Shown in pieces: positions 4,262-7,024 of a stretch of 7,024 bases of DNA (position 1 is the first letter of the stretch; each line of letters begins with the position of its first letter). The position numbers and the translations under genes are program-made. Source of the stretch: Actinomycetales bacterium (GTDB lineage: Bacteria > Actinomycetota > Actinomycetes > Mycobacteriales > Mycobacteriaceae); contig DUTZ01000459.1 of the NCBI GenBank assembly GCA_012841845.1, positions 1 through 7,024 of the forward strand. Direction: 5' to 3'. Under the pieces are notes generated by a model, which did not search any database, was not told the origin of the DNA, and worked only from the letters and a program-made list of their open reading frames with translations.

Positions 4262-7024
4262 TCCCTTCGTCCACCTGCGCGTGGCGTCCGGGTACTCGTT
4301 GCAGTACGGGGCGTCGCACCCCAGCGCGCTCGTCGAGGCGGCGGCCGGCCACGACATGGACACCCTCGCCCTCACCGACCGCGACGGCCTCTACGGGGCG
4401 GTCCGGTTCGCCAAGGCCTGCCTGGCCAGCGGCATTGCGCCGGTGGTGGGCGCCGACCTCGCGGTCGAGGGGGCCGGCCGGGCGGTGGTGCTCGCCGAGT
4501 CGCGGCGGGGCTGGGGGTCGCTGTGCCGGCTGGTCACGGCCACCCACGCGCGTGGCGAGCGGGGTTCGCCGGTCACGACGCGGGCGCTGGTCGGCCAGTG
4601 GCGCGACGACGTCGTGGTCGTGCTCGGCCCCGACTCCGACCTCGGCACGGCCCTGGTCGCCCGCGACGAGCGGCGGGCCGAGGCGGTGCTGCGCGCCTGG
4701 CTGGAGGTGGTCGAGCCGCACCAGCTGGTGGTCGGGGTCACCAACCACCACGCGCCCGGCGCCGGAGTCGGCAGCGCGCGGCTGGCCGGGCGCATGCTGG
4801 CGTTCGCCGACCACCACGGGCTGGCGGGGGTGCTGACCAATGCCGTGCGCATGGCCCGGAAGTCGGACGCCCCGGTCGCCGACGTGCTGGACGCCGCGCG
4901 TCGCCTCGTGCCGCTCGACCTGCGCAACGTCGACCGCCGCAACGCCGAGGGGTACCTCAAGTCGGGCAAGGAGGTGCTCGCAACCGCCGAGGAGGTCGCG
5001 CTGCTCGCCGGGCGCCGCGACGCGGTGAAGCTGGTCGGCGACACCCGCCACTTGGCGCTGCGCTGCCGGCTCGACCCGATCGCCGACATCGGGCTCGGCG
5101 AGCTCCACCTGCCCGAGTTCGAGGTGCTGGCGGCCTCTGCGGGCTCGGCGGTTGCCGAGCTGCGCGCCCGCTGCGAGGCGGGGCTGGCGGCCCGCTACGC
5201 CGCGCCGACGGCGTCCGTGCGCGACCGGCTCGACGAGGAGCTGGCCGTGGTCGAGCAGATGGGGTACGCGGCGTACTTCCTGACAGTGGGGCAGGTCGTC
5301 GACAGCGTGAGGGAGATGGGCATCCGGGTCGCGGCGCGCGGGTCGGGTGCCGGGTCGCTGGTCAACTACTGCCTGGGCATCTCGGGGGTCGACCCGATCC
5401 GCTACGACCTGATCATGGAGCGGTTCCTCTCGCCGCTGCGCCGGGCGCTGCCCGACATCGACATCGACGTCGAGTCCGCGCGGCGGCTCGAGGTGTACGA
5501 CCGGGTGTTCGCCGACTTCGGCGCCGACCGGGTGGCGGCGGTGGCGATGCTCGACACCTACCGGGTGCGGCACGCGATCCGCGACGTGGGGGCGGCGATG
5601 AGCCTGCCCCCGGGCGACATCGACCAGATCGCGAAGTCGTTCCCGCACATCCGGGCGCGCGACGTGCGGCACGCCCTGCGCGAGCTGCCCGAGCTGCGCC
5701 GGGCCAACCTCGGCGACGAGCGGCTGCGCGTGCTGTTCGAGCTGGTCGAGGGGCTCGACGGGTTGCCGCGGCACGTGGCGCTGCACCCGTGCGGGGTGAT
5801 CCTGTCCGACACGACGCTGGGCGACCGCACGCCGCTGGAGAGCTCGTTCGGTGGCTACCAGATGAGCCAGTTCGACAAGGACGACGTCGAGGACCTGGGG
5901 CTGCTCAAGCTCGACATCCTCGGCATCCGGATGCAGAGCTCGATGGCGCACGCGCTCGACGAGGTCGAACGGGTCTGTGGGGAGCGCATCGACATCGACG
6001 CGCTGGCCCCCTACGACGACCCCGAGGTGTACGCGATGATCAGCCGCGCCGAGACGATCGGCTGCTTCCAGATCGAGTCGCCCGGCCAGCGGGAGCTGGT
6101 CGGCAAGTTCTCCCCGAGCGAGTTCAACGACCTCGTCATCGACATCAGCCTGTTCCGGCCGGGGCCGGTGAAGTCCGACATGGTGGCGCCGTTCCTGCGC
6201 GCCCGCAACGGGTGGGACGTGCCGCACTACCTGCACCCCGACCTCGTGCCCGCCCTGGCCGAGACCAAGGGCGTCATCGTGTTCCACGAGCAGGTGATCA
6301 AGGTGGTGGCCGCCATGACCGGCTGCTCGCTGGCCTACGGCGACGAGGCCCGCCGCGCGCTGGGCTCGCCCGAGGGTCAGGAGGACGTGAAGCGCTGGTT
6401 CGTGCCGACGGCCCGGGCTCAGGGGTACGACGAGCGGCTCATCGACGACGTGTGGGCGATCCTGGTCTCCTTCGCGTCCTTCGGGTTCTGCAAGGCGCAC
6501 GCGGCGGCGTTCGCGCTGCCCACCTACCAGTCGGCGTGGTTGAAGTGGCACCACCCGGCCGCCTTCGTCGCCGGGCTGCTCACCCACGACCCGGGCATGT
6601 ACCCCAAGCGGCTCATCCTCGCCGAGGCCCGCCGCATGGGCGTGCCGGTGCTCGGCCTCGACGTCAACACCTCCGGCGGGGTCTACCGGGTGGAGCGGGC
6701 GGAGGTCCCCGGGCCGGGTGGTGGGTCGACCCTCGGCGTCCGGCTGGCGCTGACCGACGTGAAGGGCATCAGCGCGGGCGAGGTCGAGCGCATCGTGGCC
6801 GGCCAGCCGTACGCGGGGCTGGTCGACTTCTGGCAACGGGCGCGCCCGGGCTCCGACGTGGCCGAGCACCTGGTGCTGGCCGGCGCCTTCGACGCGCTCT
6901 ACGGCATCGGGTCGGCGCGCGGGCTGGGGGCGCGCGGCCGGGTCACCCGCCGCGACCTGCTGCTCACCCTGGCCGACCTCGAACGCCTCGACCGGGCCGG
7001 TGCCGTCGTCGAGGGTGAGGAAGA
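4254..7024 (+). CDS. dnaE2: error-prone DNA polymerase III alpha subunit (DnaE2-like), partial at C-terminus
   Basis: A C-family DNA polymerase for mutagenic synthesis past lesions; 923 residues are in the window and perhaps 130-200 more lie beyond it. The order is an N-terminal PHP domain (from residue 5), RGSGAGSLVNYCLGI (362-376), PDIDID (400-405) holding catalytic aspartates, FDKDDVEDLGLLKLDILG (540-557) with the third catalytic Asp at 554, FGFCKAHAAAFALPTYQSAW (743-762) and a helix-hairpin-helix region (about 829-885). The PHP domain is degraded: HLRVASGYS (7-15) and LTDRDGLYG (40-48) replace the metal-binding HLHxH and TDHG patterns. FLSPLRRALPDIDID and the PHP sequence place it in the divergent actinobacterial DnaE2-like group rather than with DnaE1, and its start differs from mycobacterial DnaE2. 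The ATG at 4254 overlaps the HEPN gene by 8 bases. Expression should follow LexA release at the upstream SOS box. Confidence 0.9.
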   Translation, partial: MPDPFVHLRVASGYSLQYGASHPSALVEAAAGHDMDTLALTDRDGLYGAVRFAKACLASGIAPVVGADLAVEGAGRAVVLAESRRGWGSLCRLVTATHARGERGSPVTTRALVGQWRDDVVVVLGPDSDLGTALVARDERRAEAVLRAWLEVVEPHQLVVGVTNHHAPGAGVGSARLAGRMLAFADHHGLAGVLTNAVRMARKSDAPVADVLDAARRLVPLDLRNVDRRNAEGYLKSGKEVLATAEEVALLAGRRDAVKLVGDTRHLALRCRLDPIADIGLGELHLPEFEVLAASAGSAVAELRARCEAGLAARYAAPTASVRDRLDEELAVVEQMGYAAYFLTVGQVVDSVREMGIRVAARGSGAGSLVNYCLGISGVDPIRYDLIMERFLSPLRRALPDIDIDVESARRLEVYDRVFADFGADRVAAVAMLDTYRVRHAIRDVGAAMSLPPGDIDQIAKSFPHIRARDVRHALRELPELRRANLGDERLRVLFELVEGLDGLPRHVALHPCGVILSDTTLGDRTPLESSFGGYQMSQFDKDDVEDLGLLKLDILGIRMQSSMAHALDEVERVCGERIDIDALAPYDDPEVYAMISRAETIGCFQIESPGQRELVGKFSPSEFNDLVIDISLFRPGPVKSDMVAPFLRARNGWDVPHYLHPDLVPALAETKGVIVFHEQVIKVVAAMTGCSLAYGDEARRALGSPEGQEDVKRWFVPTARAQGYDERLIDDVWAILVSFASFGFCKAHAAAFALPTYQSAWLKWHHPAAFVAGLLTHDPGMYPKRLILAEARRMGVPVLGLDVNTSGGVYRVERAEVPGPGGGSTLGVRLALTDVKGISAGEVERIVAGQPYAGLVDFWQRARPGSDVAEHLVLAGAFDALYGIGSARGLGARGRVTRRDLLLTLADLERLDRAGAVVEGEE

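Noticed and set aside
4194..6869. An 891-codon open frame on the minus strand opposite dnaE2
   Set aside because: It mirrors the polymerase gene in GC-rich DNA where stop codons are rare. Its translation is low-complexity, rich in Arg, Gly, His, Val and Asp with no recognisable motif, while the plus strand encodes a clear DNA polymerase.
4523..7018. An 831-codon plus-strand open frame inside dnaE2 in another frame
   Set aside because: Arg/Ala/Gly-rich shadow translation without motifs. The true frame from 4254 shows the catalytic polymerase motifs.

Overview
The window is very GC-rich, gene-dense chromosomal DNA with G/C-ending codons. It carries an actinobacterial-type LexA operator (TCGAAC-N4-GTTCGA) and short TGATG/GTGA gene junctions. 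These point to a high-GC actinobacterium. A propionibacteria-like lineage is possible from general resemblance of the proteins, but no marker gene here settles the genus. No RNA genes, insertion sequences, CRISPR arrays or phage genes are visible, and no gap longer than about 100 bases lacks a gene.

Layout. (1) Positions 1-1066, minus strand: a DUF4126 membrane protein gene is followed, with a one-base TGATG overlap, by the N-terminal third or so of a FAD/NAD(P)-binding oxidoreductase that runs off the left edge. (2) Positions 1067-1146: an 80-base divergent intergenic region. (3) Positions 1147-2780, plus strand: a 68-residue unknown protein overlaps by four bases (GTGA) a lipoprotein with a NodB polysaccharide deacetylase domain. 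(4) Positions 2820-3512, plus strand: rpiA, ribose-5-phosphate isomerase A. (5) Positions 3513-3611: an intergenic region with a sigma-70-like promoter and a perfect SOS box. (6) Positions 3612-7024, plus strand: three overlapping genes under that promoter, encoding a DUF6504 protein, a SAV_6107-type HEPN protein and a DnaE2-like error-prone replicative-type polymerase cut by the right edge.

The most interesting part is region 6. It looks like a DNA-damage-induced mutagenesis (translesion synthesis) operon. The Y-family-like partner ImuB and the RecA-like ImuA', which usually accompany DnaE2, are not between the SOS promoter and dnaE2; two small poorly characterised proteins occupy that place. 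The polymerase keeps its catalytic aspartates but has lost metal ligands in its N-terminal PHP domain. The rest of the window is ordinary housekeeping and cell-envelope content.
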